From Muricoccus harenae (GTDB taxonomy: Bacteria > Pseudomonadota > Alphaproteobacteria > Acetobacterales > Acetobacteraceae): a DNA stretch of 64,000 nucleotides. The stretch is taken from NCBI RefSeq assembly GCF_009848505.1, contig NZ_WWDL01000006.1, positions 91,920 to 155,919 on the forward strand, in the 5' to 3' direction. Below the pieces are notes generated by a model. It was not told where the DNA came from. It searched no databases and worked only from the letters and a program-made list of their open reading frames with translations. Each line of letters starts with the position of its first letter. Positions within the stretch are counted from its first letter, which is position 1. Positions 11,471-19,539 of this stretch are shown here, one piece after another. Position numbers and translations under genes: made by a program.

Positions 11471-12259
11471 TTGTCGGTTTCGCGACGGCATAACGTCAAC
11501 GTGAGCGGCTCCGGCCCAAAGGCGATGGTCTTCGCCCACGGCTTCGGCTGTGACCAGAACATGTGGCGTTTCGTCGCGCCAGCATTCGCCGACCACTACC
11601 GGATCGTGCTGTTCGACCATGTGGGCGCAGGCGGGTCCGATCTCTCGGCCTATGATCCGGAAAAGTATTCCTCGTTGGATGGGTACGCCGAGGATGTAAT
11701 CGAGCTCTGCCGGGAACTAGAGATCCAGGACGGCGTCTTCGTGGGCCACTCCGTGAGTGCCATGATTGGGTTGCTGGCGGCCAGGAGGGCGCCGGAACTC
11801 TTCGACAGGCTCGTCCTGGTTGGCCCCTCTCCCCGATACATCGACGACGAAGACTATGTCGGCGGCTTCAGCGAGGGGCAGATCCACGAACTCCTGGAGT
11901 TCCTGGACAGCAACCATATGGGTTGGTCCCAAGCCATGGCGCCGGTCATCATGGGCAATCCGGACCGCCCCGAGCTGGGCGAGGAGCTGACGAACAGCTT
12001 CTGCCGCACGGATCCAGAGATCGCCAAGCGCTTCGCCCGGACCACCTTCCTCTCCGACAACCGCGCGGATCTGGCCGAGGTGAAGGCCCGCTCACTCATC
12101 CTCCAGTGCTCGGAGGACGTGATCGCGCCGCCCTGTGTTGGAGAGTACGTGCACCGCGCCATTCCCGGCAGCGAGTTCGTGCTCCTCGGCGCCACCGGGC
12201 ACTGCCCGAACCTGAGCGCCCCCGAGGAGACGATCGCCGCCATGAGAGCCTTCCTCTAA
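11471..12259 (+). CDS. rsbQ: RsbQ-like alpha/beta hydrolase
   Basis: A 262-residue cytoplasmic alpha/beta hydrolase matching Bacillus RsbQ (269 aa) along its length: HNVNVSGSG, FAHGFGCDQNMW, LFDHVGAGGSDL, DGYAEDV and GHCPNLS. The nucleophile is Ser94 in VGHSVSAMIG, with an acid in QCSEDVIAP (about residue 217) and His about 245. I chose the TTG at 11,471 because a near-perfect AGGAGGA lies 7 nt upstream and the RsbQ-type N-terminus starts there; a frame from 11,321 adds a non-conserved leader. RsbQ makes or supplies a small-molecule cofactor to a PAS sensor partner in the general stress response. The adjoining PAS kinase gene begins 10 bp downstream, consistent with such a pair. Confidence 0.88.
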   Translation: MSVSRRHNVNVSGSGPKAMVFAHGFGCDQNMWRFVAPAFADHYRIVLFDHVGAGGSDLSAYDPEKYSSLDGYAEDVIELCRELEIQDGVFVGHSVSAMIGLLAARRAPELFDRLVLVGPSPRYIDDEDYVGGFSEGQIHELLEFLDSNHMGWSQAMAPVIMGNPDRPELGEELTNSFCRTDPEIAKRFARTTFLSDNRADLAEVKARSLILQCSEDVIAPPCVGEYVHRAIPGSEFVLLGATGHCPNLSAPEETIAAMRAFL

Positions 12260-12269
12260 GATCCGCACC

Positions 12270-13946
12270 TTGGACGAAGACATCTCCAATTCCAGGCCGC
12301 AGGACGTTGAGGACCTCGAGGACCTCTTCGATAACGCCCCCTGTGGCTACCTCTCTGCTGAGCCTGCGGGCCGGATTATCAAGGCCAATCAGACCTTCAT
12401 TGCATGGACGGGATATAGACGCGACCAACTCGTCGGGCGTCGCTTCCAGGACTTCCTGAACATCGCGGGGAAGATCTACTACGAGACCCACTTCGCGCCC
12501 CTGCTGCGGATGCAGGGCTTCTTCAACGAGGTCGCACTCGATCTCGTCTGCGCCAACGGCTCACGCCTGCCCGTGCTGGTCAATGCGGTCGAGCGTCGCG
12601 ACGGCGCCGGGAGCGTGCGGTTCATCCGAGTGACGGTGTTCAACGCCTCCGACCGCAGGCGGTACGAGCAGGAGCTCCTGGAGGCGCGCAGGGCGGCCGA
12701 AAAGGCCAACGCTGATCTACGCGAGCTTAACCTCACGCTGGAGGCGCGGATCGAAGAGGCCGTCCAGGAGCGGATGAAGGCCGAGGAGGCACTGCGCCAA
12801 GCCCAGAAGATGGAGGCCGTGGGCCAACTCACGGGCGGCATCGCGCATGATTTCAACAACCTGCTGGCCGGAATCACCGGTAGTCTCGAACTGTTGCGGA
12901 CCCGGGTGGCGCAGGGGAGGACCGGCGAGCTGGAGCGCTACATCGTCGCGGCCCTGGGCGCGTCGAAGCGGGCCGCAACGCTGACGCACCGGCTCCTCGC
13001 CTTCTCGCGTCTGCAAGCGCTCGATCCCAAGCCCACCGACATCAACCGGCTGGTCGCAGGCCTGGAGGACCTGATCCGGCGTACCATGGGACCGGCCGTG
13101 GTGGTGGAGGTGGTGGCAGCAGGCGGGCTCTGGACCACTCTGGTCGACACAAACCAGTTTGAGAACGCGTTGCTGAACTTGTGCATCAATGCCCGAGACG
13201 CCATGCCCCATGGCGGAAAGCTGACGATCGAAACCGGCAACCGCTGGCTCGATGAGCGGGCTGCGCGGGTCCGTGACCTGCCTCCGGGCCAGTACGCCTC
13301 GCTCTGCGTCAGCGATACCGGCACCGGCATGCCGCCCGACGTGATTGAACGCGCCTTCGACCCTTTCTTCACTACCAAGCCCCTCGGCCAGGGCACAGGT
13401 CTGGGCCTCTCGATGATTTACGGGTTTGTTCGCCAGTCGGGCGGCCAGGTTCGCATCTATTCCGAACTGGGCCAGGGCACGACCATGTGTCTGTACCTGC
13501 CCCGGCACCTCGGCGAGGCGGAAGCCGCGGAAGCCACGGAAATCGCCAAGGGGATCGAGGCGCCACGGGCCGGGCGGGGCGAGACTGTGCTGGTGGTCGA
13601 TGACGAGCCAACCGTGCGGATGCTGGTCACCGAGGTGCTGGAGGAACTCGGCTACACAGCTATTGAGGCCGCGGCCGGTCCGACCGGGCTGAAAATATTG
13701 CAGTCCAATGCACGGATCGACCTCATGGTTACCGATGTTGGCCTGCCCGGCGGCATGAACGGCCGTCAGTTGGCCGAGGCGGGAAGGGCGGTGCGGCCTG
13801 GTCTGAAGGTGCTGTTCATCACGGGCTACGCAGAGAACGCCGTCATCAGCCACGGCCATCTGGAGCCCGGCATGCACATGCTGACAAAGCCATTCGCCAT
13901 GGACACGCTAGCCAGCCGGATCAAGGGTCTCATCAAAGGCGGCTGA
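12270..13946 (+). CDS. PAS hybrid histidine kinase/response regulator, partner of the RsbQ-like hydrolase
   Basis: 558 residues from a TTG start 10 bp after the hydrolase stop. One PAS domain lies at about 15-125 (DNAPCGYLSAEPAGRIIKAN, YYETHFAPLLRMQGF). A coiled coil follows at about 130-180, then the dimerisation/phosphoacceptor helix with His193 in [11 protein letters not shown]. The HATPase has N-box LNLCINARDAM and G-boxes DTGTGMP and [16 protein letters not shown]-terminal receiver domain has VLVVDDEP, the phospho-Asp in VTDVGLPG, and the Lys in TKPFAM. No membrane segment is seen, so it is cytoplasmic. The PAS ligand is presumably generated by the hydrolase, by analogy with RsbQ/RsbP, although RsbP is a phosphatase rather than a kinase. 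Confidence 0.88.
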   Translation: MDEDISNSRPQDVEDLEDLFDNAPCGYLSAEPAGRIIKANQTFIAWTGYRRDQLVGRRFQDFLNIAGKIYYETHFAPLLRMQGFFNEVALDLVCANGSRLPVLVNAVERRDGAGSVRFIRVTVFNASDRRRYEQELLEARRAAEKANADLRELNLTLEARIEEAVQERMKAEEALRQAQKMEAVGQLTGGIAHDFNNLLAGITGSLELLRTRVAQGRTGELERYIVAALGASKRAATLTHRLLAFSRLQALDPKPTDINRLVAGLEDLIRRTMGPAVVVEVVAAGGLWTTLVDTNQFENALLNLCINARDAMPHGGKLTIETGNRWLDERAARVRDLPPGQYASLCVSDTGTGMPPDVIERAFDPFFTTKPLGQGTGLGLSMIYGFVRQSGGQVRIYSELGQGTTMCLYLPRHLGEAEAAEATEIAKGIEAPRAGRGETVLVVDDEPTVRMLVTEVLEELGYTAIEAAAGPTGLKILQSNARIDLMVTDVGLPGGMNGRQLAEAGRAVRPGLKVLFITGYAENAVISHGHLEPGMHMLTKPFAMDTLASRIKGLIKGG

Positions 13947-14145
13947 CACGATCTGGAGGTCCGGCTTCCGTCCATCGCAGAAATCTGCCGAGCAAAATCC
14001 TTGCAGCAAGGGTGTCCGCTTCCAGGATCTAGCGAGATTGCTCGTCATGTCCGAGGCGGGGTGCTTCCGGTCCGCGGTCCGGGTGAGGGGGCTTGGGACG
14101 TCGGGGCTGCCCCGAGTTGCTGGGAGCTCGCCCATACTCCAGCGG

Positions 14146-14312
14146 TCAGAGCTCGGTCGCCTCGGACAGTGTCAGGGCATCCTCGGCATCAACGCCCAGG
14201 TACCGCACCGTGCTCTCGATTTCTGTATGGCCAAGCAGGATCTGCACGGCCCGCAAGTTGCTGGTCCGCTTCTAGATGAGGGCTCCTTGGTCCGGTGCGG
14301 GTTGTGGGTTTC
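14146..14312 (-). pseudogene. Tyrosine recombinase (phage-type integrase), C-terminal remnant
   Basis: On the minus strand the sequence THNPHRTK is followed, after a one-base frame change, by ALI, a TAG stop, and KRTSNLRAVQILLGHT. It then reads EIESTVRYLGVDAEDAL and ends TEL-TGA. This is the box II end of site-specific recombinases of the KRTxNLRAVQxLLGHxxxxSTVRYLG type, including the catalytic Tyr in TVRYLG. The amber codon replaces the usual Tyr before KRT/RRT. The N-terminal two thirds are absent. It marks the right part of the 10.1-14.7 kb accessory segment and is clearly non-functional. Confidence 0.8.
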
Positions 14313-14455
14313 GCAGTTGGCCTTGAACAACCAGCTACCCGTTGACTCCAGGCTGAAAAGCTCGTGATCTGGGATGCTGGAATTGCAAGGTTCGGTCGAA
14401 ATAGGCGGCAAAGCCTGCGCTTCTGCCAGCCATGTAGCACCGTTCTCGCTCGGCT

Positions 14456-14686
14456 GAGCAGGACGACCTGCTAAGCCCACGCCTGATCGACATGATCGAC
14501 GGACGGCCTGAGTTGGTCCGGCTCGCGGCGCTGATCGACTGGGGCTGTTTCGAGCGGCTGGGCAGTGCCACCGTCACCTTCGCGCGGAAAGCTTTGGGCG
14601 ATACCTGGGTGGCGACGCACAGGCATATGCCGCTGTTCCCCGGCACGCCGGAGGTCTCGCACGGGAAGAAGCCGGCGCGGAGCTGA
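14456..14686 (+). pseudogene. IS5-family transposase N-terminal remnant
   Basis: The frame reads EQDDLLSPRLIDMIDGRPEL and VRLAALIDWGCFERLG, which matches the start of IS5-group transposases (RLxxMIDxRHELVRLAxLIDW). After that it diverges into 40 residues of unrelated sequence ending at TGA 14,686. The DDE catalytic core is missing. I infer a fragment left after deletion or rearrangement at the right edge of the accessory segment. Confidence 0.5.
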
Positions 14687-14706
14687 GGCGCGGCCGCCCG
14701 GCTGGG

Positions 14707-15000
14707 CTAGTGCTCGCGCAACTCTCCCCAGCTGCTGTCCCAGACCCCGTAGGGATCCACGATGATCAGCGGAGCTTGTAGCGCCTGGGATTTTCGGATG
14801 CCGTCATTGATCGCGAGGGCTGCCGGGCGCGGGACCAGGCCCGGACCGGCGGGCAGCTCACCGTCGGAGGAGAGCGCGCCATGGCCGCCCGGCGGCACGA
14901 CGACACCAATCAGCCTTCCGTCGTCGTCTTGCGTGATGTGGACGGCGACCTCCACCGGGAAGGCCGCCTGGCGGCTTCCGAAGACCCCTTGGCCCAGCAT
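14707..15000 (-). CDS. Small hypothetical protein (97 aa)
   Basis: A 97-residue soluble protein preceded by a strong Shine-Dalgarno stretch (GGGAGAAGAAG before the ATG at 15,000). It begins MLGQGVFGSRQAAFPVEVAV, contains DDDGRLIGVVVPPGGHG and RPAALAINDGIRKSQALQA, and ends VDPYGVWDSSWGELREH. I do not recognise the family. There is no signal peptide or membrane segment. It lies between the mobile-element remnants and crcB, on the same strand as crcB and rarA. Confidence 0.6.
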   Translation of the reverse strand: MLGQGVFGSRQAAFPVEVAVHITQDDDGRLIGVVVPPGGHGALSSDGELPAGPGLVPRPAALAINDGIRKSQALQAPLIIVDPYGVWDSSWGELREH

Positions 15001-15098
15001 TCTTCTTCTCCCTGCCGGCGTTCGGCCGGCAGAGAAGCCTAGCAGCCGCGCATCGCCGGCAGACAGACCAAAGTGATCGGCCCGGCCAGTGGGCGTCC

Positions 15099-15485
15099 TC
15101 AGGCCCGATGGCCCAGCCACCAGCCCAGGGCGAAGGCCGCGAGCCCGCCGGTGATGCTGGCCGCCAGATAGGCCGCCGCCAGGGCCGGGGAGCGCTCGAA
15201 CAGCGCGCCTGTGTCGAGGGAGAAGGAGGAGAAAGTGGTCAAGCCGCCGAGAACGCCGGTGACGAGGAAGAGCCGCAGCTCCGGCGCCAGCACCGTGCCG
15301 GCCGCGATCACGCCACCGATCACCCCGATCACCGCGCTGCCGATGACATTCACCGTCAGCGTACCCCAGGGAAAATTCGTCCCCAGGTGGCGCAGCGCCA
15401 TCACCCCGATCCAGTGCCGCGCGACCGAGCCGAGCGCTCCGCCCGCCGCCACGCAGAGGATAGGCACCGCCGAAAGCGGGTTCAC
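15099..15485 (-). CDS. crcB: Fluoride channel CrcB/FluC
   Basis: A 128-residue four-helix membrane protein. It has the CrcB signatures GGALGSVARHWIG in the first helix, WGTLTVNVIGSAVIG (NxxG), and GVLGGLTTFSSFSLD with the phenylalanine track. FluC dimers export fluoride. The start ATG overlaps the rarA stop by 4 nt (ATGA), so it is translated from the rarA-crcB message. No fluoride riboswitch was seen in front of it, consistent with its internal operon position. Confidence 0.95.
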   Translation of the reverse strand: MNPLSAVPILCVAAGGALGSVARHWIGVMALRHLGTNFPWGTLTVNVIGSAVIGVIGGVIAAGTVLAPELRLFLVTGVLGGLTTFSSFSLDTGALFERSPALAAAYLAASITGGLAAFALGWWLGHRA

Positions 15486-16849
15486 CGCTCGCCCCGGCGG
15501 ATGTCCTCGCGCAGCGCTTCCAGCCGCTCCAAGTGCCGCGCCACCCGCGCTTCCGCGCCACGTTCTGTGGGGCGGTAGAGGCGCAGGCGCTCCATTCCCT
15601 CGGGGAAGTAGTTGGCGCCGGAGAAGGCATCCTCCCTGTCATGGTCATAGGCATAGTCGCGGCCATAGCCGAGGCTCTTCATCAGCTTCGTCGGCGCGTT
15701 GAGGATGTTGGGCGGCGGCATCAGGCTTCCCGTTTCGGTGGCGGCGGCCTGCGCGGCCTTCCAGGCGGCGTAGGCGGCGTTCGACTTCGGCGCCGCCGCC
15801 AGGTGCAGCACCAACTGCGCCAGGGCTAGCTCGCCTTCGGGACTGCCGAGCCGCTCATAGGTTTCCCAGGCGGCGAGGGCGAGGGTGAGCGATCCCGGAT
15901 CGGCCGCGCCCACATCCTCGGATGCGAAGCGCACCAGGCGGCGCGCGATGTAGCGCGGGTCCTCGCCGCCCTTCACCATGCGCGCGAACCAATACAGCGC
16001 CGCATCCGGGTCCGAACCGCGCAGCGACTTATGCAAGGCGCTGATGAGGTTGTAATGCTCCTCCCGGTCCTTGTCGTAGAGCGCCGCGCGCTTGGCGAGC
16101 AGCGAGGACAGGCCGGCGACATCCAGCCGCTTCGTATTGGCCGGCAGCGCCTGCAACTGCTCCGCCATGTTCAGCAGGTAGCGCCCATCGCCATCCGCCA
16201 TGGCCCGCAGCGTCGCGCGGGCGGCATCGTCAAGCGGCAGCGGCTTTCCGCCCTCCTCCTCGGCACGCGCCAGCAGCAGTTCCAGCGCCGCATCGTCCAG
16301 CCGCTTGAGCACCATCACCTGGCAGCGCGACAGCAGCGCGCCGTTCAGGGCGAAGGAGGGATTCTCCGTGGTCGCGCCCACCAGCACCACCGTGCCGTCC
16401 TCCACCACCGGCAGGAAGCCGTCCTGCTGCGCGCGGTTGAAGCGATGGATCTCATCGACGAACAAAAGGGTGGACTGGCCGTTCGCCCGCCGCATCCGCG
16501 ACTCGTCGAAGGCGCGCTTGAGATCCGCCACGCCGCTGAACACGGCCGAGAGGGCGGTGAAGCGCAGCCCCGCCTCCTCCGCCAGCAGGCGGGCGATGGT
16601 CGTCTTCCCCACTCCCGGCGGGCCCCAGAGGATCAGGGAGGCGAGCGCTCCCCGGTCCAGCATCCGCCGCAGCGAGCCCTCCGGCCCCAGCAGGTGATCC
16701 TGCCCCACCACCTCCGCGAGGCTGCGCGGCCGCAGCCGGTCGGCGAGCGGCCGGGGGCCGGCATGGCCGGACGAGGCGGCGGGCGCTTCGGGCGGCGGCT
16801 CGGCGGCGCCGAACAGGTCCTGGGCAGCGGCGGGGCGACGGGGTGGCAT
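15482..16849 (-). CDS. rarA: Replication-associated recombination protein A (RarA/MgsA)
   Basis: A 455-residue AAA+ ATPase of the clamp-loader clade. Key motifs are PLADRLRPRSLAEVVGQDHLL at the N-terminus, Walker A WGPPGVGKTTIARLL, Walker B LLFVDEIHRFN, sensor 1 GATTENPSF, and the C-terminal MgsA region (YDHDREDAFSGANYFPEGM). RarA acts at stalled forks and interacts with SSB. The ATG at 16,849 is the conserved start; the frame extends to 17,761 only as antisense of the MFS gene. Its stop overlaps the crcB start by 4 nt. Confidence 0.96.
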   Translation of the reverse strand: MPPRRPAAAQDLFGAAEPPPEAPAASSGHAGPRPLADRLRPRSLAEVVGQDHLLGPEGSLRRMLDRGALASLILWGPPGVGKTTIARLLAEEAGLRFTALSAVFSGVADLKRAFDESRMRRANGQSTLLFVDEIHRFNRAQQDGFLPVVEDGTVVLVGATTENPSFALNGALLSRCQVMVLKRLDDAALELLLARAEEEGGKPLPLDDAARATLRAMADGDGRYLLNMAEQLQALPANTKRLDVAGLSSLLAKRAALYDKDREEHYNLISALHKSLRGSDPDAALYWFARMVKGGEDPRYIARRLVRFASEDVGAADPGSLTLALAAWETYERLGSPEGELALAQLVLHLAAAPKSNAAYAAWKAAQAAATETGSLMPPPNILNAPTKLMKSLGYGRDYAYDHDREDAFSGANYFPEGMERLRLYRPTERGAEARVARHLERLEALREDIRRGER

Positions 16850-16902
16850 CGGGAGAAGATAGGCGAAGACGGGCGCCGCTTCGATGGCCCCCGCCGCCAC
16901 CT

Positions 16903-18069
16903 TCAGGAGATGGCGCGGCCCGGCTTCCGGGAGACGCCGAGCGCCACCGCCATGAAGCCCGCGCAGGCGAGGGCCACGAAGATCGGCAGGCCATGGGTGG
17001 TGGCCTGCATGGCCGCGCCGGCCAGAACCGGCCCGGCCAGGGCGCCCGCCCCCCACATCAGCCCCATGGCGGCATAGATGCCCACCAGGTCCCCGCCGCC
17101 GAAGCGGCTGCCGATGATGGTCAGCATCATGGTGTAGATGCCGACGAAGGCACCGCCCCAGACGAAGAGCAGCGCATAGGTTGTCCATGGATTCATCAGC
17201 GCCCAGGGCCAGACCAGCGCGCCAAGCGCCGCGAAGCCGGCCAGCGAGACGATCAGCACCTCGCGGTTCATCTTGTCGCCGATCCAGCCGATCGGCAGCT
17301 GCAGCGCGATGGCGCCGAACATCATGCACGACATCAGCTGCGTCGCCTCCGTCTCGCCCCAGCCCAGGTTCACCGCATAGATCGCGAGGAATGAGAGGCC
17401 CGCCGTCTCGATGGCGGCGTTGAGCGTCGTCGCCGCGATCGCCACCGGCGCCAAAGCGAGGAAGCGCAGCGGATTGCCATGGGATGCCTGGTCGACCGCC
17501 GGTTCGCGGATTCGCGGCGAGGCCACCAGCACCGCCGCAGCCGCCGTGATCGCCCCGCCGACGATATAGGGCAGGGCGCCGCTCGTCCCGACCAGGGACA
17601 GGATCAGTGGCCCCAGCGCGAAGCCGACAGACAGCGCCGCCGTATAGGCGCCCATCGCGCGCCCACGGGTCTCCTCCGTGCTCAGGCTGTTCAGCCAAGT
17701 CTCCGAGAGCACGAACAGCGTCTCCGATGCGGCACCGAGCAGGAGGCGCAGCGGGAACCACAGCCAGATCAGCGGTGCGGCCGGAAACAGCACCAGGATC
17801 AGCGCCGCGACGAGCAGCCCGCCCACCACGAGGCGCCGCATTCCGATGGATGGCACGAGCCGCGGCAGCAGGAAGGCCATGCCGAGCACGCCGACCGCAT
17901 GCATCGCCGCATTGGCGCCGATCATTCCCTCCCCGAAGCCCATCTCCGCCAGGTCGAGCGCAATCAGCGCCGCGCTCAGGCTGTAGGTGAGGCCGAAGAT
18001 CATGGCCGTGGCGATGACGGCGCCCTGGGACAGGAGATCGGGCGAAGGCAGGCTGGCTGGCTTGTGCAA
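16903..18069 (-). CDS. MFS transporter (YcaD-like)
   Basis: A 388-residue major facilitator with about 12 predicted hydrophobic helices. The first reads VIATAMIFGLTYSLSAALIAL, and the loop 2-3-like region carries LPRLVPSIGMRRLVVGG. The pattern RLLLGAASETLFVLSETWLNSLS, followed by TRGRAMGAYTAA, resembles the YcaD/YfkF-type MFS group, where SETWLN is characteristic. The substrate is unknown. It lies upstream of rarA on the same strand, 53 bp away. Confidence 0.85.
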   Translation of the reverse strand: MHKPASLPSPDLLSQGAVIATAMIFGLTYSLSAALIALDLAEMGFGEGMIGANAAMHAVGVLGMAFLLPRLVPSIGMRRLVVGGLLVAALILVLFPAAPLIWLWFPLRLLLGAASETLFVLSETWLNSLSTEETRGRAMGAYTAALSVGFALGPLILSLVGTSGALPYIVGGAITAAAAVLVASPRIREPAVDQASHGNPLRFLALAPVAIAATTLNAAIETAGLSFLAIYAVNLGWGETEATQLMSCMMFGAIALQLPIGWIGDKMNREVLIVSLAGFAALGALVWPWALMNPWTTYALLFVWGGAFVGIYTMMLTIIGSRFGGGDLVGIYAAMGLMWGAGALAGPVLAGAAMQATTHGLPIFVALACAGFMAVALGVSRKPGRAIS

Positions 18070-18183
18070 AGGCGAGAATCCCCAGGGCTATCGTTGCAGC
18101 TTCCCATGTGATGAAGGATCGTTCCAGTTCGACGTCCTGCCGCTGTGCATTCCGATCAGCCGGGGGAACGAGGAGGCAAGATC

Positions 18184-19485
18184 ATGATCCGGCTGTTGCT
18201 GCTCCTGCTGGGATCCGAGTTGATCCAGCGGCGATGGGCTATTCTTACGGGCCTGTCGCTGCTCTGGGGCGCGATCGGCGTGGCGATCTTGATCGACGCG
18301 CTGGACGGCGACACGGTCATCCAGCCGCATTACTTCGGCTACCTGCTGCTGCTGGAGGGGCTTGTCGCGCTGGCGGCGGCTGTGGCCGCGGTGTCGCGCC
18401 GCGGCTACCGCTTTACGCGCGCGGCGGTGCTGATCGTGCCCTCCGTGCTCATCATCATCCAGCCGCCGCATGGCAATCTGATCATCGCGATCCTGCTTGG
18501 GCTCGTGCTGCTGATGGATGGCGGCTTCCGCATCGCAAGCGCCTATGTCGTCCGCTTCGGGGGATGGCGCTGGTCGCTCGGGGCCGGAATCGTGGAGCTT
18601 CTCTTCGCCATCGCCACGCTGCAGCCATGGCCCACGGGCTATGAGGGCACGATCGGCGCCAATGTCGGCGCGCTACTCATCGTCGGCGGCCTGGCGACCC
18701 TGCGGCTGGCCCTGCGCCTGCGCGGCATGCCGCCCGGCGCACCGATTTCCGTGCTGCTCGGCGGCACGCTTCCGGCGGCGGCCTGGCTGCGGCGTATGGC
18801 AGATGACGACGATTCGGCCGGCGACCTCATCGTCCATGTCTGGACGCCGACCGGCTCCGCGGGAACGGTCGCGCGCCGCCCGCTGGTGGACCGCTATGTC
18901 GCCGCCGTCGATCCGCAGGGGGTGATCTCCACGGGCCATGCCGCAATGGAGCTGAAGCCGGATCTCTACATCAGCCATTACCCCGCCGTGGAGATCGACC
19001 GTTCGCCGGATGATTTCAGCCGCACCCTACGCGCCACCCAGGATAACGACGTGCCCGGCCGCTTCCAGCCGAGCTATGCCGAGGAGGCAGCGGGTTGGTG
19101 CGAGGCGACGGAGCATGTGCGCTTCAGCCGATTCGACGCCGAGCGGCTGCGCGCCTTCTGGCAGGCCTATCGCGAGGACAAGACCTACAACCTGACCAAC
19201 CGGAACTGCTCGAGCGTCGTCGCGCATGCGCTGGATGCGGCGCTGGAGGGCACACTCGGCCGCACCGGCAAGCCGTGGCGTTCCGGCCTGCAGGCCATGC
19301 TCAGCCCAGAGCTCTGGGCTGCCGGGGTACTGCGCCGGCGGGCGGAGACCATGGCCTGGACACCTGGGCTGGTGCTCGACTATGCGCGGCTGCTCCAGAT
19401 CGTGGTCGAGCCAGGGCTACCGGCCCTGGGATGGCTCCGGCTGAAGGCCGCCAGCAGCGCCGCGGCGGGGAAGGCGGAGCGTTAA
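18184..19485 (+). CDS. HdeD-type membrane protein fused to a probable permuted papain-fold domain
   Basis: 433 residues. About residues 18-185 hold six hydrophobic helices in the HdeD/DUF308 pattern (LLLLEGLVALAAAVAAVSRR, LLGLVLLMDGGFRIASAYV). A cytoplasmic domain follows with VHVWTPTGSAG, a His in ISTGHAAMEL (His252), LYISHYP, and a Cys in LTNRNCSSVVAHAL (Cys342). The order His before Cys fits circularly permuted papain-like folds (LRAT/PPPDE/YiiX type); this is my inference, not a known assignment for the family. The start ATG 18,184 is preceded by GGAGG at ideal spacing. Confidence 0.68.
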   Translation: MIRLLLLLLGSELIQRRWAILTGLSLLWGAIGVAILIDALDGDTVIQPHYFGYLLLLEGLVALAAAVAAVSRRGYRFTRAAVLIVPSVLIIIQPPHGNLIIAILLGLVLLMDGGFRIASAYVVRFGGWRWSLGAGIVELLFAIATLQPWPTGYEGTIGANVGALLIVGGLATLRLALRLRGMPPGAPISVLLGGTLPAAAWLRRMADDDDSAGDLIVHVWTPTGSAGTVARRPLVDRYVAAVDPQGVISTGHAAMELKPDLYISHYPAVEIDRSPDDFSRTLRATQDNDVPGRFQPSYAEEAAGWCEATEHVRFSRFDAERLRAFWQAYREDKTYNLTNRNCSSVVAHALDAALEGTLGRTGKPWRSGLQAMLSPELWAAGVLRRRAETMAWTPGLVLDYARLLQIVVEPGLPALGWLRLKAASSAAAGKAER

Positions 19486-19539
19486 CCTGGCGCGGAGATA
19501 ATTGAACTGCGCTAGAATCCTGCCAAGGAGAACTTCCAA

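Noticed and set aside
11206..11562. Minus-strand frame of 118 codons before the RsbQ-like gene
   Set aside because: Partly protein-like (GRIRVGCGDDLKSHSAPMLD) but overlaps the supported hydrolase start and matches no family I know.
15099..15600. Fluoride riboswitch in front of crcB
   Set aside because: crcB is the second gene of an overlapping pair with rarA, so there is no leader in front of it to hold a riboswitch.
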